The notes below the pieces were generated by a model. That model saw only the letters and a list, made by a program, of their open reading frames with translations, searched no databases and had not been told where the DNA came from. From positions 24,241,201-24,305,200 of the forward strand of contig OZ024890.1 of NCBI GenBank assembly GCA_964017195.1: a DNA stretch of 64,000 nucleotides. The letters run 5' to 3'. The translations under genes and the position numbers were made by a program. Position 1 is the stretch's first letter; every line of letters begins with the position of its first letter. This document shows positions 22,267-34,069 of the stretch, one piece after another. Source of the DNA: Siderastrea radians. Lineage: Eukaryota; Cnidaria; Anthozoa; Scleractinia; Rhizangiidae.

Positions 22267-24135
22267 AAGGGGTGTACAGGGTTGTATAGAGGTTTACAGG
22301 GTTGTATAGGGGTCTACATGGTTGTATAGGGGTTTACAGGGTTATATAGGGGATTACAGGGTTGTATGGGGCTTTACAGCGCTGAATAGAGGTTTACAGG
22401 GTTGTATAGTGGTCTACATGGTTCTATAGGGGTTTACAGGGTTGTATGGGGGTCTACATGGTTGTATAGGGGTTTATAGGGTTGTATAGGGGTTTTACAG
22501 GACATGACAGGGCTGTATACTGGTCTACATGGTTGTATAGGGGTTTACAGGGTCGTATAGGGGTTTACAGGGTTGTATAGGAGGTTTACAGGGTTTTATA
22601 GAGTTTTACAGCGCTGTATAGAGGGTTACAGGGTTGTATAGGGGTCTACATGGTTCTATAGGGGTTTACAGGGTAGTATGGGGTGTACATGGTTGTATAG
22701 GGTATATAGGGTTGTATGGGGGGTTTTACAGGACATGGCAGGGCTGTATAGGGGTCTACGTGGTTGTATAGGGGTTTACAGGGTTGTATAGGGTTTACAG
22801 GGTTGTATAGGGGGTTTACAGGGTTGCATAAGGGTCTAAATGGTTGTATAGGGTTTTACAGGGTTGTATGGGGGTCTACATGGTTGTATAGGGGTTTATA
22901 GGGTTGTATAGGGGTTTTACAGGACATGACAGGGCTGTATAGGGGTCTACATGGTTGTAGAGGGGTTTACAGGGTTTTATAGGGGATTACAGCGCTGTAT
23001 AGGGGTTTACAGGGTTGTATAGGGGTTTACAGCGCTGTATAAAGGTTTACAGGGTTGTATAGAGGTCTACAGCGCTGTAGAAAGGTTTACAGGGTTGTAT
23101 ATGGGTTTACAGTGCTGTATAGGCGTTTACAGGGTTGTGTAGGGGTTTACAGCGCTGTATAGAGGTTTACATGGTTGTATAGGTTAACAGGGTGTATCCC
23201 TAGGGGTCTACATGGTTCTATAGGGGTTTACATGGTTGTTTAGGGGTCTACATGGTTCTATAGTGGTTTGCAAGGCTATATAGGGGTCTACATGGTTCTA
23301 TAGGGGTTAACAGGGTTTATAGGGGTCTACATGGTTGTATAGGGGTTTACAGCGTTGTATAGGGGACTACATGGTTCTATAGGGGTTTACATGGTTGTTT
23401 AGGGGTCTACATGGTTCTATAGGGGTTTGCAGGGCTATATAGGGGTCTACATGGTTGTATAGGGGTTAACAGGGTTGTATAGGGGTCTACATGGTTGTAT
23501 AGGGGTTTACAGGGTTGTATAGGGGTTTACCGGGTTGTATAGGGGTCTACATGGTTCTATAGGGTTTACAGGGCTACATAGGGTTTTACAGGGTTTATAG
23601 GGGTCTACATGGTTGTATAGGGGTGTACAGGGTGTATAGGGGTCTACTTGGTTGTATAGGAGTTTACAGCGCTGTATAGGGGTTTACAGGGTTGTATAGG
23701 AGTTTACAGGGTAAAATAGGGGTCTACATGGTTCTATAGGGGTTACCAGGATTGTATAGGGGTCTACATGGTTCTATAGGGGTTAACAGGGTTGTATAGG
23801 AGTCTACTTGGTTGTATAGGGGTTTACAGCGCTGTATAGGGGTTTACAGGGTTGTATAGGGATTTACAGGGCTATATAAGGGTCTATATGGTTCTATAGG
23901 GGTTACCAGGGTTGTATAGGGGTCTACATGGCTCTATATTGGTTAACAGGGTTGTATAGGTGTCTACATGGTTGTATAGGGGTTTACAGCGCTGTATAGG
24001 GTTTACAGGGTTGTATAGGGTTTACAGGGCTATATAGGGGTCTACATGGTTCTATAGTGGTCTACATGGTTGTATACGGGTGTACAGGTTTGTGTAGGGG
24101 TTAACTGGGTTGTAAATTATAGGGCTGTATACTGA
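22267..24135 (-). repeat. Satellite, right arm, outer unit class
   Basis: Tandem 20-bp units ggggtttacagggttgtata and ggggtctacatggttgtata, the exact reverse complements of the two outer unit types on the left arm. About 1.9 kb, close to the 1.6 kb of the left outer block. The end is degenerate near 24,110-24,135. Confidence 0.9.
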
Positions 24136-24889
24136 TGTATGGGGAATTAAAGTCCTTTATATTGTAATCAATTGTAAGTATAATTTTTGGTTATACCTTG
24201 TGTTGCGTTATATAACGTACGAACGTTTGGCTACGGTAGTTGTTATCTAGAATTTTCCAAACGGGAGGACTCAAACTTATTTTAACATAACTTATCCGGT
24301 GGAGTTTCAAATTAATTCAGCTCATAGTTAGCCAAGAAACTTATTTTCGTCGCCAAGAAAAAAAACGTGGAATCGCTACGTCGTTAAGGAAATGTTTGAC
24401 CGCCGACGGTGTTTGTTTTGGGAACTATGATACGGTAGAGTCAAAACCACCAGCCACAGGTCTTCACTTCGAACAAGGAACTGTATTGACATCACGGCAA
24501 AGCAAAACGCTTCAGGTAATCTACAGGCCTGCTGCTTTGCCAGAAGCCAGAAGCTTTAAAGGCTAAACAACAACCATTGTTAGTAACAAGGATCAGCTTG
24601 ACTACAGTATAATTTGTCACGCAATTCTTCAAACGTGACGTTGGGTTTGCACTTGGATTCGAATTTATAAACTGTATAAAAATGGAGAATTCACGAACAA
24701 TATATCAAGGTACTTTAATCGCTGGATTTGTGTACGTTCTCAAACAGTTTATGAGTGGAAATTGAAGTAATACGATCGAAAGCGTAAAGAAAGCTATGTC
24801 GGTACTGGAGTTGCCGAGGCAGTTGAGAATCAGCAGTGCGGTAAAAACAGCGAACCCTTAGAAAACTGATTCGTTGGCCCAATTTTATA
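24136..24889. other. Intergenic, no gene seen
   Basis: Single-copy-looking sequence between the satellite and an inverted-repeat element. No coding motif recognised. Confidence 0.4.
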
Positions 24890-26176
24890 GTCAAAATACT
24901 CAGCGCCTTCCGCTTATTATTTGGGAATGTCTTTCATTAATCGGGAACGGATTGCATTATTGGAATCTAAATTCCACTTTCAAATTGAATATGTTACAAC
25001 GGTAGCCTTGTTCCAAATAAGGAATGCTGATTGGCTTATGTTTGACATGAGGAGAATGTTCACGTGCAAGTAGCAGACTATTGGCGGCTTTACCTTTCTG
25101 ACTAGATTTGTGTTCGCTCAACAAAATATTAGTTGCAAATACTTTTAAAAGTGAAGAAGCAGTCTGTAGCATAAAACCATGAAAAATAATTTCTTAAAAA
25201 CAAGTCGGCTGTAAATGCACAAGAACTGTTCCTGAAAATTGAGAAAAATTCCCTGTAATGTCAAACCGATTGAAACCAACAGCCGCCAACGGTTTCGTAT
25301 TTCGCGTGTGAACTTCTGGTTTACGTAAGTAACAACCCAATCAACATTCGTTATTTCGAATGAGTCTACCGTTGGAAGATTTCAATCTTCAATTTGGGTG
25401 CGTTTCTTTGGGAAAATCCGAAAACGCATTTGTGATCCCAGATCATATGGATTCTTCGACACCAAAGAAACGCAAAATCCGAAAAAGGATTATTTTGTCA
25501 TGACAAGACAGGCTGGAGGCACGCAATGTATATGTCAGCACGATATTTCTCTCGTACTGCCCAAGAATTCAACTAGAATGGAATACAAATAATTTATAAA
25601 CAAGGACAGTATCTGCAGTAGTTCAAGTGAACTCGCTATTTGCGTTCACAGTTAGCAAAATCTGGTCCCTGAATTACAGAAATGGTACACAAATGAAGTT
25701 ATCCTGACGTGTCAATGCTTCTGTCTGTACTTTTGGAGAAAACTTTTCAAATATACGGAACGGAATAATCACCTGAATTTTCTTTTTCACGATCGAATGT
25801 TTTGTCACGCAAGATCGAGAGAAAAATATGGCGAGACCAGTAAATTTGCATGGAAGACCGCTTGACAGATGTACTATTTTCGGATCCGTCCCCCAAAGAA
25901 ACGCACGGATCATGAATCCTAAAAATCCGGATTTAGATTTGATCTGATGTATCCACTCGGAGTGTGGATTCTTCAGATCACTAATCCGTGATTAATCCAT
26001 TTTCGGATTTAGGTAAAGAAACGCAAAATCCGTTTTTGGATACAAGAATCCGGAGTTGGATATTCCCAAAGAAACGCACCCTTTGAAAATGGAATTTTGA
26101 TTCCAATAATGCAATCCGTTCCCGAGTAATGAAAATCATTCCTAAATAATGAGCGGAACGCGCTGAGTATTTTGAC
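24890..26176. mobile_element. Inverted-repeat DNA element with a nested element
   Basis: The left end 24,890-24,985 (GTCAAAATACTCAGCGC...) is repeated in inverted orientation at 26,082-26,176 over about 95 bp with few mismatches. The right arm is cut by a second inverted-repeat element at 25,396-26,081. No clear target duplication was seen and there is no transposase frame, so this is a non-autonomous foldback-type copy. Confidence 0.6.
25396..26081. mobile_element. Nested inverted-repeat element (GGGTGCGTTTCTTTGGG ends)
   Basis: Termini GGGTGCGTTTCTTTGGG at 25,396 and its reverse complement ending at 26,081, with several internal copies of aaagaaacgca and aatccg motifs on both strands. 686 bp, non-coding. 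It sits directly against the right arm of the outer element, so it is the later insertion or its remnant. Target duplication unclear. Confidence 0.55.
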
Positions 26177-26663
26177 TGCAACTTTGGCACACCTTCCTAT
26201 GTTTGGTGAGTAATCTGCAATTAGTGTTTTATTTGTATCCTCCCGGACATCTGAGAAACAGCCCTGCGAAAAAGGCTTATTTTGTGCTTTTCAAAAATGT
26301 CACGGGGTGTGTATAATTAGTTTCCTTGTAGATGGTGAATTAAGGATAGTTAACGTTTGAGCTAACATTTATTTTAATGAACTAAGTTCAAATATTGCGT
26401 GTCTGTAAAATTAGGTTCGTAGTGGTTTTGCTTCAAAAGATATTCAAAGCTGAATTTCACTCAAAATCACTACTTCACCACCCCAGAGGGGCAGTTTTTG
26501 GGGGGGTGGTCTGTTCTCAGAAGCAATGAAGCCAATGGGAAAAACATATTACCATGGGTACGAGTTGTGTAAGGACAGTAACTAACAGAAATATGGTTCA
26601 GATCAGCTGATCCCCTTCTTCCAAGATTTTTCAATTTTGCCTGGTTATCTCAGACAGAGACTC
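26177..26663. other. Intergenic, no gene seen
   Basis: No feature beyond a G-rich run (tttttgggggggtgg near 26,495). Confidence 0.4.
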
Positions 26664-27443
26664 TTAATGAGATGGTCCTCAGGATGCAGTGCTCGGGGTA
26701 TACAGCAAGAAGTTCAGATATGAGGTTGTCGACTCGGCCCTCAAGGCGTATAAAACGAGGAATGAAGCTGCTCAAGAAGGAGAACGACCGCTACATCGAC
26801 CCAAAGAGTGGAAGAAAGACGAACGAGAACAAGAAAAGGCGAGGAAGAAAAACGATTGGTACAAGCGGGGCAGAAACGAGGCAGTCATCTTTGTACCAGC
26901 TACACCGAATTCACAGCTACTGAGGAAATATCAGAAAGAGTAAAACGGCAAGGTTTCAAGATCAAAGTAGTAGAAAAGGCTGGCATTGCAATTAAGAGAT
27001 TGCTCCAGAGATCTGATCGGTGTAAACCGCGACAATGTGAAAGAGAAGACTGCCCGGTATGTAGAACGGATGGAAAAGGACCGTGTCATAGACAGAGCGT
27101 AACATATGAAATCAAATGTACCAAGTGTAACAACATCTACGTGGGAGAAACACCAAGAAGCGCGTATACCAGAGAGAAGGAACACGAGAAGTCACTTAGC
27201 AATAAGGAAGAGCGATCGGCCTTGTGGAAACATTGTAAGGAGAAACATAACAATGAAGTGCAGAGATTTCAAATAAATGTTACCTGTCTTTACCCTAACG
27301 ACGCTATGTTGAGGCAGATATCTGAGGGTGTGAGGACAGAGAAAGTACCCGGAGACTCCTTAATTAACTCTAAAAACGAGTGGAACTTTTTCCGAATTCC
27401 GCGCGCGGTAATCCCGCATGGCCGCGCGCTACCATCAAAGTAG
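26664..27443 (+). pseudogene. Penelope-like element, C-terminal GIY-YIG endonuclease (broken)
   Basis: Begins at the point where the RT thumb of the fragment at 1-741 ends (shared AYKTRN segment). It encodes a basic linker, a cysteine-rich zinc-binding segment (CEREDCPVC near codon 75 of the 26,808 frame), and a GIY-YIG nuclease core with NNIYVGET and the following R...EH residues. In Penelope-like elements this endonuclease nicks DNA to prime reverse transcription. A 2-nt insertion near 26,700 and a 1-nt loss near 26,941 break the frame, so the copy is inactive. It ends near 27,443. Confidence 0.75.
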
Positions 27444-28519
27444 GACATCCCGTGACGACTAACATGGAGTCAAAGAAGATGTGGGCTATTCCAATGGTTT
27501 TTACACGAACATTTTTACATTTTAGTAGTTCTTACATGACTAATTTGACAATTTTATTTAGCGGCTGACGAGGCTCGAAGAGCGAAATATATTCCGCAAT
27601 TTTAACAGTGTTTTTACCGTTTTAAAGTTTTTAAGTGCGTCGAATGTGGATCAAAGACGTGATGTCTTATTATTCTTCTCGTTGTTCGAACACATTCTTG
27701 GCCTCGGTGGTCAAAATTTCTCCGAAGTAAAAGAGCGAACGTCGTTCCAGGCTCTCAGATAGTGATGAATAAGAAAAAATAAAGATTGAAGTAAAAGATA
27801 GTCTCCTACGCTGCCTACTCAGCAGTTCTAAGGGTCGTCACGCAACGCTCCTCCCCACAAACGTTTGCTTTAATCCGAACAACTTTCCTGTCCCTTTTTA
27901 GGCCAATCACAGCTTAGCTCACATAACCGGGAGCCAGTCGCGCCAAAACCACATGAGTCACATGCACGTGACAAACGCAAATCAAGATGGCGGCGACAGA
28001 TGTAGCTTTTCATCTAGTGTCGTCAACATTCAAAATGCCTGAATTAAATTTGCATGAGAACACGCGATTCGAAAAATCCTTGTAGGTAAGAAGGATCTCT
28101 TTGTTAACCTGCCGACGGGCTTTGGGAAGTCTTTGATTTAACAAGTCCTTCCGCTCGTGCTAGACCATGTTTTAAACCAAACAACGGGAACATATAGCAA
28201 GCGCTTATACACGTTTGCTAATAAACAACTCGGAGTCAGCGTAGCAGTTTATGTTCACATTTAACGAAGAATGGATGATTTCTGCAAAATTTGTAGCACT
28301 TGTTCATTCACCGTACAAAGCGACGAACACGTAAAACACTTTAAAACGCTCTCGACAAATTTCGTCTGTGTTTCAGCCATCCGAAACGGATCACAAGCTA
28401 AAATGTCTAACACATCACCGGAAAAACCATGGTCGCTTTTTTGCGCGAAAATTTACTTCATTGTCAACTTGCCGAAACGTGATTGGATGTTTCCATTTAC
28501 CGTAAACACAAGGGCAAAA
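27444..28519. other. Intergenic, no gene seen
   Basis: Contains a YY1-like CAAGATGGCGGC motif near 27,984 but no supported gene. No second exon for IRG locus I is found here or anywhere to the left. Confidence 0.4.
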
Positions 28520-29326
28520 GAATGTGGTTCGGATCGAAGCAGCCGTTTGTTGTTTTCCCCGCCGGTCGAGCTCCCGGGGAAGCCTGTTCAAAGACATGGT
28601 TGCGTGCCAATATTCCACACGTTCCAGCAGATTGACTTATCGATTTATTACAATTGATGTTTCACAATCTCCTGGCCGAAAACTTAAGGCAGCAATCACT
28701 AAACTGAGATATAAAAGGAAATCCTTGTTCCAGACGAAGTGTAATCCTTTCAAGCAAAAGCAATTGACTGTGTGATTGCATTTAAGATCCAACAGGTCAA
28801 AAGGCAAATACTGTAAAATTTATTTCAATACATGGTTTTCACTTAGAAATAATAAAATAACCTTACGCATCTCCACTGCAAAATTGTCAAAATAATGAAA
28901 TACTTATTTGCAACGAGTTGAAAATCTCTGACGTTTTATCATAAGCGTTTCACTTACTACTTCCGGTTTTGTTCCGTCTTCTGAAAGCGAAACTAGAAAT
29001 GTACTTCGTAAACAAGTCGAAAATACAGTAAGGGTGTGATTTTGATAAAAGTTTCCCTCGGAAAGTCACTGAAATATGATTTTGTTTTACTGAAAGGTTT
29101 TCACTTTATTTGGCTATTTTATATATTTTTTACTTTCTTTTCTTCGGACCAAAACGATCAATACGTTGACCGCATGCTTAAATAGCAAGTTATGGGACGG
29201 TACACAATCTACAGTCGGCAAATCAAATCTTGCAAATTCAAAATATTTTGAAAACAAAACATATATAGACACAGGCACTATGGAACAATAAATCCAAGTC
29301 TATTAGCTTAATAAGATTGTACTCAC
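28520..29326 (-). repeat. IRG-duplication block, intron part, copy I
   Basis: Homologous to 45,480-46,966 (minus its MITE) and to 63,250-63,627. It lies just inside intron 1 of each IRG locus. Marker segments include cctttcaagc...gcaattgactgtg and ggttttcacttagaaataataaaa. The same order next to exon 1 in copies I and II indicates segmental duplication. Confidence 0.65.
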
Positions 29327-29541
29327 TCTCGTATTGCGTTGATGAAACTGGATTTTCCAACTCCCGAGTTGCCAGTGATTGCGATGTTCACCTCGACTTC
29401 TCGCCATCTATCCAGTCTCTTCTTGAAGAACTCTTTAACATTCGAAACGCCTTTTTCATCAACCTCTTCTTGAAGTTCTTCAATTTGGTTTAATTCCCAA
29501 CTCTCCAGGCTCTCGTGTCCAATATTTCCAACAACAGCCAT
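29327..29541 (-). CDS. Immunity-related GTPase locus I, exon 1 (P-loop)
   Basis: Minus-strand exon of 71 codons plus 2 nt, ending at the donor CGAGA|GTGAGT. It begins MAVVGNIGHESLESWELNQ, continues through an acidic/amphipathic helix, and ends with the G1 nucleotide-binding motif GNSGVGKS followed by SFINAIR, as in IRG (interferon-inducible GTPase) proteins. An upstream in-frame ATG at 29,580 would add 13 residues; I prefer 29,541 because the paralogue at 47,140 starts at the same place. IRG proteins use GTP-driven assembly on membranes in innate defence in vertebrates; the cnidarian role is not established. No matching exon 2 lies to the left in the window, so this may be an orphan exon or have a very long intron. 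Confidence 0.7.
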
Positions 29542-29900
29542 TACGAATTCAGGGATAAATGAGAAGTTTATTGTCCTCAAGGCAGATGCGTCGTGGCCTC
29601 CGTGCCGATAGCAAAAATTGGATATCGCAATCTCGTTCCTAGAGGCTGCGTTCCTTATGGTCAGCAGAAAGGAAATACCAAGGGATTATTATCCTTTTCG
29701 TGTACTTCAAAAGGGGCCACTATTCAGAGGAAGTGATTTATCCGAGGCAAATTTTACGGTGTTTCGGAAACAATTATTTTAAAACGTTGTTCCGCAGAAA
29801 GAGAGGGGGGAGAGAGAATTATGCGAGAGAGGCACAGACCATCGGTGCCAATGTTGCTGACGACGGTGTAACGCAAGAGATCTGGCCCAATTTCAATTCA
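29542..29900 (-). promoter_or_regulatory. IRG 5' flank (duplicated), copy I
   Basis: Sequence upstream of exon 1 that is closely conserved with 47,141-47,530 (shared ctcgttcctagaggctgcgt and ccttttcgtg...acttcaaaagggg). It is the likely 5' untranslated and promoter region. Beyond about 29,900 the two copies diverge abruptly. No TATA box or defined factor site is claimed. Confidence 0.4.
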
Positions 29901-30239
29901 GCTGTGCTCTTATGTACTCTTACGTGGGTTCCTCACTATACCCGGCTATTTTCTCTATGTGCTTTTCTACGGAAGTAGTTTACCTGGTGCAACGAGAAAT
30001 AGCTCTTGGTTGAGCACGCTGCATGTGTCACGTTTAACTACTACGTGTGTGCGCGCTCAAGATTTATTCACATTTGGAAAGTTTGAAACAAAACTTCCCC
30101 AAAACGCAATATTGAAAACTTTATTTTGTAAGAACTATCGATTCGTTGTTGGTACACGCGCGTGGTTAAAATCTGTTCCTGTTTTTCATTATAAAATTAG
30201 GTCATTTTATGTCGAATCCGAACCGGCGCGTACTCCGCC

Positions 30240-30731
30240 AAACGTGATGACTTTTCCTAAAATTTATCTGGGAACAATTTAGTGTAGTAAGTTCTTGTCT
30301 ATTAAGTTTGACGTTACCATGGCAACCACTTTTTGACAAGCGGTTTTTTCAGAATTTTGAATTTCTCTCTTTTTAATCAAAAAATCATTGCTCTTTTGAA
30401 GTAAATTTTACATTTTTGGAGCATTTCCTTGTTAATTTATTGATTTTGATCACTTCTTGATCAATTTTGGCGGGTTTTGAAGGTTTTTGGAAAATTTAAG
30501 AAATCCAAGATGGCGGATCCAAGATGGCCGCCGTTTGAGAACAAAACGTTATTGTGACGTCGTATGACGTCATCAAATGAGGTTGCGGACCACAGTGGAA
30601 ATATTTTTGGACGTACTATCTGTCCTTCTAGTTTCGTTGTCATAGCTATAATATTCTCGGAGTTAAGAGGTGGGGGCGGAATGCGCCCCCCCCGGTCCCA
30701 CAAGACCAAAAAAAGCCCGGTCTGAATAGGA
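30240..30731. mobile_element. Truncated piggyBac-type MITE
   Basis: Related in inverted orientation to the complete element at 46,231-46,817. It has the same end CCCGGTCTGAATAGG followed by (A)TTAA at the right, and the same interior (gacgttaccatggcaacca, two aagatggc segments). The left terminus is missing. Non-coding. Confidence 0.6.
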
Positions 30732-30962
30732 TTAAGACATAAAGAAGAAACGTCAGCATTTTGATAGCCTATACAATAAGTTGAAGATTCTCTTCCTTTT
30801 CAAAAATGGTGATCCTTTTATCTTTAGTCTTACGGCTGCTAATATTCTTGCGGGGAATATAGACAGAGGTATGTCACTTAAACGTTGAAACTTCTATAAG
30901 ATGTGACCACAATCAAGATCCTGCTGTTTATAAAGTTACTGAAATAAACTACAATGAAAAAA

Positions 30963-31039
30963 CAGCAAAGAAAAAACGACGAGCGAGTTGGTTTTCCCGA
31001 TATTTCGGACACTATTTCGCTCGTCGTTGTTTCTTTGCT
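30963..31039. repeat. Hairpin, 23-bp arms
   Basis: cagcaaagaaaaaacgacga (30,963 on) pairs with tcgtcgttgtttctttgct at 31,021-31,039 across a ~30-nt loop. Confidence 0.55.
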
Positions 31040-31049
31040 TTTTTTTTCA

Positions 31050-31208
31050 CTATAGTATGTCACTTAATTTGAGCAAATTAGATTATATTTTATTCAGTTT
31101 TCTTTTTCGTATTGTCGACTTTTATCTTTATGTTGTAATTGTATTTTGTGTAATACCATGTACTCGTTTGGGAAAACCGAAATGAATTGTTGTTGTTGTT
31201 GTTGTTGC
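31050..31208 (+). mobile_element. Possible LINE 3' tail ending in (TTG)n
   Basis: A T-rich segment ends in a (TTG)n run at 31,187-31,208, the same 3' signature as the LINE at 22,000-22,017. No RT sequence remains, so the call is weak. Confidence 0.3.
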
Positions 31209-31543
31209 TTTCTCACACAACATTAAAATGTAATCTTGTTTTGCAGATGTGAAAGCTTGGTGGGAACGGTTGCCGAGAATTAGTTATTAACAAAAGGAAC
31301 CGTTCATCAGTAGGCACTAGTTTTGAAGGAGAAAGTCGTTCAATACACCATCCATCAAAGAAAACAAAAAGAGAGTTCATGAAACTAAGGGACTGATACA
31401 TGCAACTTTTAAGGATATATTGAATGTCACTAAATCAAATCAGAGAGATGAACATTTTGGGGATATTTTCCGAGTTATTTATTCCACGTGATATTTTTGA
31501 AAGATTTATCTTTTAATAAGAGGTTTGCTGAAAAACTTCAGTA

Positions 31544-31838
31544 GGAAATTAAAACTAACGCTGTCCGACGTTTCGATGGTTGTACCATCATTATCAAGGC
31601 AAAGTGACTGTTTCATCACGGTTTGAATATAAATGAGTGAAAACAATAGTAGACATTTTGTTTCTTTGTGCAAACTGACTCTATCAGCGCTAAGTTATTT
31701 ACATGATCACAAAGAAACAAAATGTCTACTGTTGTTTTCACTCATATTCAAACCATGATGAAACGGTCACTTTGCCTTGATAATGATGGTAGAACCATCA
31801 AACCTTCGGACAACATTAGCTTTAATTTTATTTCTCTT
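31544..31838. repeat. Foldback repeat, ~125-bp arms
   Basis: 31,544-31,670 is repeated inverted at 31,709-31,838, about 90% identical, with a 38-nt loop. Arms contain gatggttgtaccatcattat and agacattttgtttctttgtg. Non-coding. Confidence 0.7.
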
Positions 31839-31859
31839 TCAGCTATAAATATTATTAGA

Positions 31860-32170
31860 AGTACTAGTAGGTAGGAAGGTAAAGTCGCACACGCGCCAAG
31901 GAGGCCCACATGGCCGGAGTTTATCCCGGTTTCTGTAGCATGAACCAACTGAGAGTTTTGCTACTCCCCCCTGGATGAGATACTAGTCCATCGCAGGGTA
32001 ACCCCAGCAGTATGTCGCCGGTACCCATTTATCCACCTGGATGGAGAGAGACAATGTGGGGCAAAGTTTCGTATCTAAGGAAACAACACGATGGCAGCGA
32101 CTGGGCGTCAAACCACCGACCCTGAGATCTGAAGTTAAACGCACCAACCACTACATCACCGCGCCCCCGT
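31860..32170 (-). mobile_element. tRNA-derived SINE
   Basis: The minus strand starts with a tRNA-like head (A-box-like tgtagtggttggtgcg, B-box-like ggtttgacgcc). Next comes a body (tctctctccatccaggtgga, gggtaccggcgacatactgc, ccctgcgatggactagt) of a type I recognise as a widespread invertebrate SINE, and it ends in an acctt-rich tail. Transcribed, if at all, by Pol III from internal boxes. Confidence 0.6.
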
Positions 32171-32285
32171 TAGTACTAGTTGTTACTAACATTAGAACAA
32201 TACCCTATTTTGATTACTTTGTTCGCGTGTTACAGACCTTAGTTACAATCTAAGTTACAATCAGACCCTTCAGCGTCCCCACGCG

Positions 32286-32403
32286 CATATAAAAGCGCAG
32301 TTTGGCCTCCTTTTTGCCAGTGTTTCATAAGATTTGTGCGGTGTTGGTATCTTCGTTTTTTTTGTGCTTCTAACCTATTGCTCAAGCGAGACCGATATGT
32401 GAG
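32286..32403 (+). promoter_or_regulatory. TATA-type promoter-like segment
   Basis: catataaaag at 32,286-32,295 lies about 100 bp upstream of an ATG that overlaps a splice-donor-like ATGTGAGTAAT at 32,397. The arrangement looks like a promoter with a short first exon, perhaps carried by a retroelement. No downstream coding exon was identified. Confidence 0.25.
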
Positions 32404-34069
32404 TAATCTTTATTATTTTTGTTTAGGTTAGTTTTAAGTAATGGGCAAATAAGTACGCAGATAATCATTTTGTACAATCGTACAATTCAAGATTTAATTG
32501 ATTTAGAATCGTCTTAGTAATGAAATGAATTAAAACGATTTACTCGAAGTGAACGTTCACCTTAAAGTCTAGAGAGCACTAGGCTCTAAATCAGTTTATG
32601 GTGTATTTATGGAATCATCGGTATTATTTATTGAAATTCGCGTAGTTTAAGGCAGTTTTTACTGGTTTGTTTTTGTAATTGATGTTAAGAGTTGCAATTT
32701 GTCGCCGTAAAGATTTTATTTACATGCCATTTTGATCTTATTATTTCGCGATTGATCATTTCGTTGTATTATTTATTTCAGTCTACGATCGCTTCAACTT
32801 GATCAATGTTATAAACCACCCTTATAATTAACTGTCGACGTTTGGTTTCCGTGGTTTCTCTGCTACGCTCGTACAACGACCCAAGGAATCTTGAAGATCT
32901 CTTTTCTTGCGCTTTATTTGATGAAGTTGTCGCAAGCGCAACACTAGTAGCATTATTATAAATATTTGACCTCACTGAGCTATCTTCGTCCACGTTTTGC
33001 TTATTACTGAGACGGTGAAAACTAATCCCGTACTGGGAGGCTTCTGAACTCAGAATTTCTCCTTTAGTTTGAGTTAAAACACATGTTGGCTCAGAAGCTC
33101 TAAAAATTAAGTTTGGAATTGTTTGTGTTCATTCTACAAGGCGGTTTGGTTGTCGTTGTCTAGGTGGCTCTAGTTGTAGTAGGCGCACTGTTATGGTACT
33201 CTTTTTAGCTGTCGATTCATCCAAGCCGAATAAAAACCTTTTATGGGTCCATTCTATATCAGTTTTTCAGATTTTATCAGGAGAATTCTCGTATCCGTAT
33301 TGGAATTCTTAGATCCGTTTTGCTGACATTGTATTTAAAAAAAAAGTAGTTGATAAAGTGAAGCTTTATAGCGGAGCACCATTGCGAGGCAATTTTGGTA
33401 TCCTATCGATCCAAGAAATTTTGGTTGTGACGTCAGCGTACACGCCCGCCCTCCCGCCCGTACAGACTCTAGGGGAGGGGCAGGGGAGTCCCAACACAAC
33501 CCGACGGGAGGGGGGGGGGTGGGAATGCCATTTTTCTTGGCGGGAAATCGCACGGTGCTTTAGGGCAACCGGCGTTCTTCTTGGCAATCCGATAAGTATC
33601 GGTAAACTGCATCTCATTAATAGTGAAATCAACTGAGAGAGAGCTGGATCAGTTTATCCATTGATACAAGTGTTAAAAGAAGTAGACGATTTGTTAACTA
33701 TTGATACAAATGGTAAAAAGAGTAGTCGATCCGGTGAACACGCGAGCCGAAAGAAAATAATAAAAAATGCATGTAGGATGATTCGTTTTTTTAAACGTGA
33801 GGCGAGGATGAAAATCGCAATATGTCGATTACAGTTTCACTCTTCAACGGAAAACACGCTACCCGAAGCAGGGAACGCAAATGAACATAGTCGTAATTGG
33901 AAATGTCAGCAAAAACATTGATATTTCAGACTACCAAAGACCGCACTTTTCGTCTTAGCGTCTAAAAACTTTTAGCTGACTGAAACGTATTAGGATAACT
34001 ACTAGCCTACCACTAACCATGTTCTTGAGTGTAATAGTCCCCGCTACTGCTGTGCGGAAAACGTTTCAA

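Larger units (their letters stand above)
30781..33043. other. Composite 2.26-kb insertion in IRG block I-II
   Basis: The sequences on both sides (gcattttgatagcct...aca and ttctgaactcagaatt) are adjacent at 49,405-49,450 in the paralogous block, so everything between is an insertion or set of insertions. It holds a hairpin (30,963-31,039), a LINE-like tail, a foldback repeat, a SINE and a TATA-containing segment, listed separately. Confidence 0.5.

Noticed and set aside
8151..24135. Telomere or CRISPR array
   Set aside because: The units are contiguous 20-bp repeats without spacers and contain no TTAGGG. The context is a eukaryotic minisatellite.
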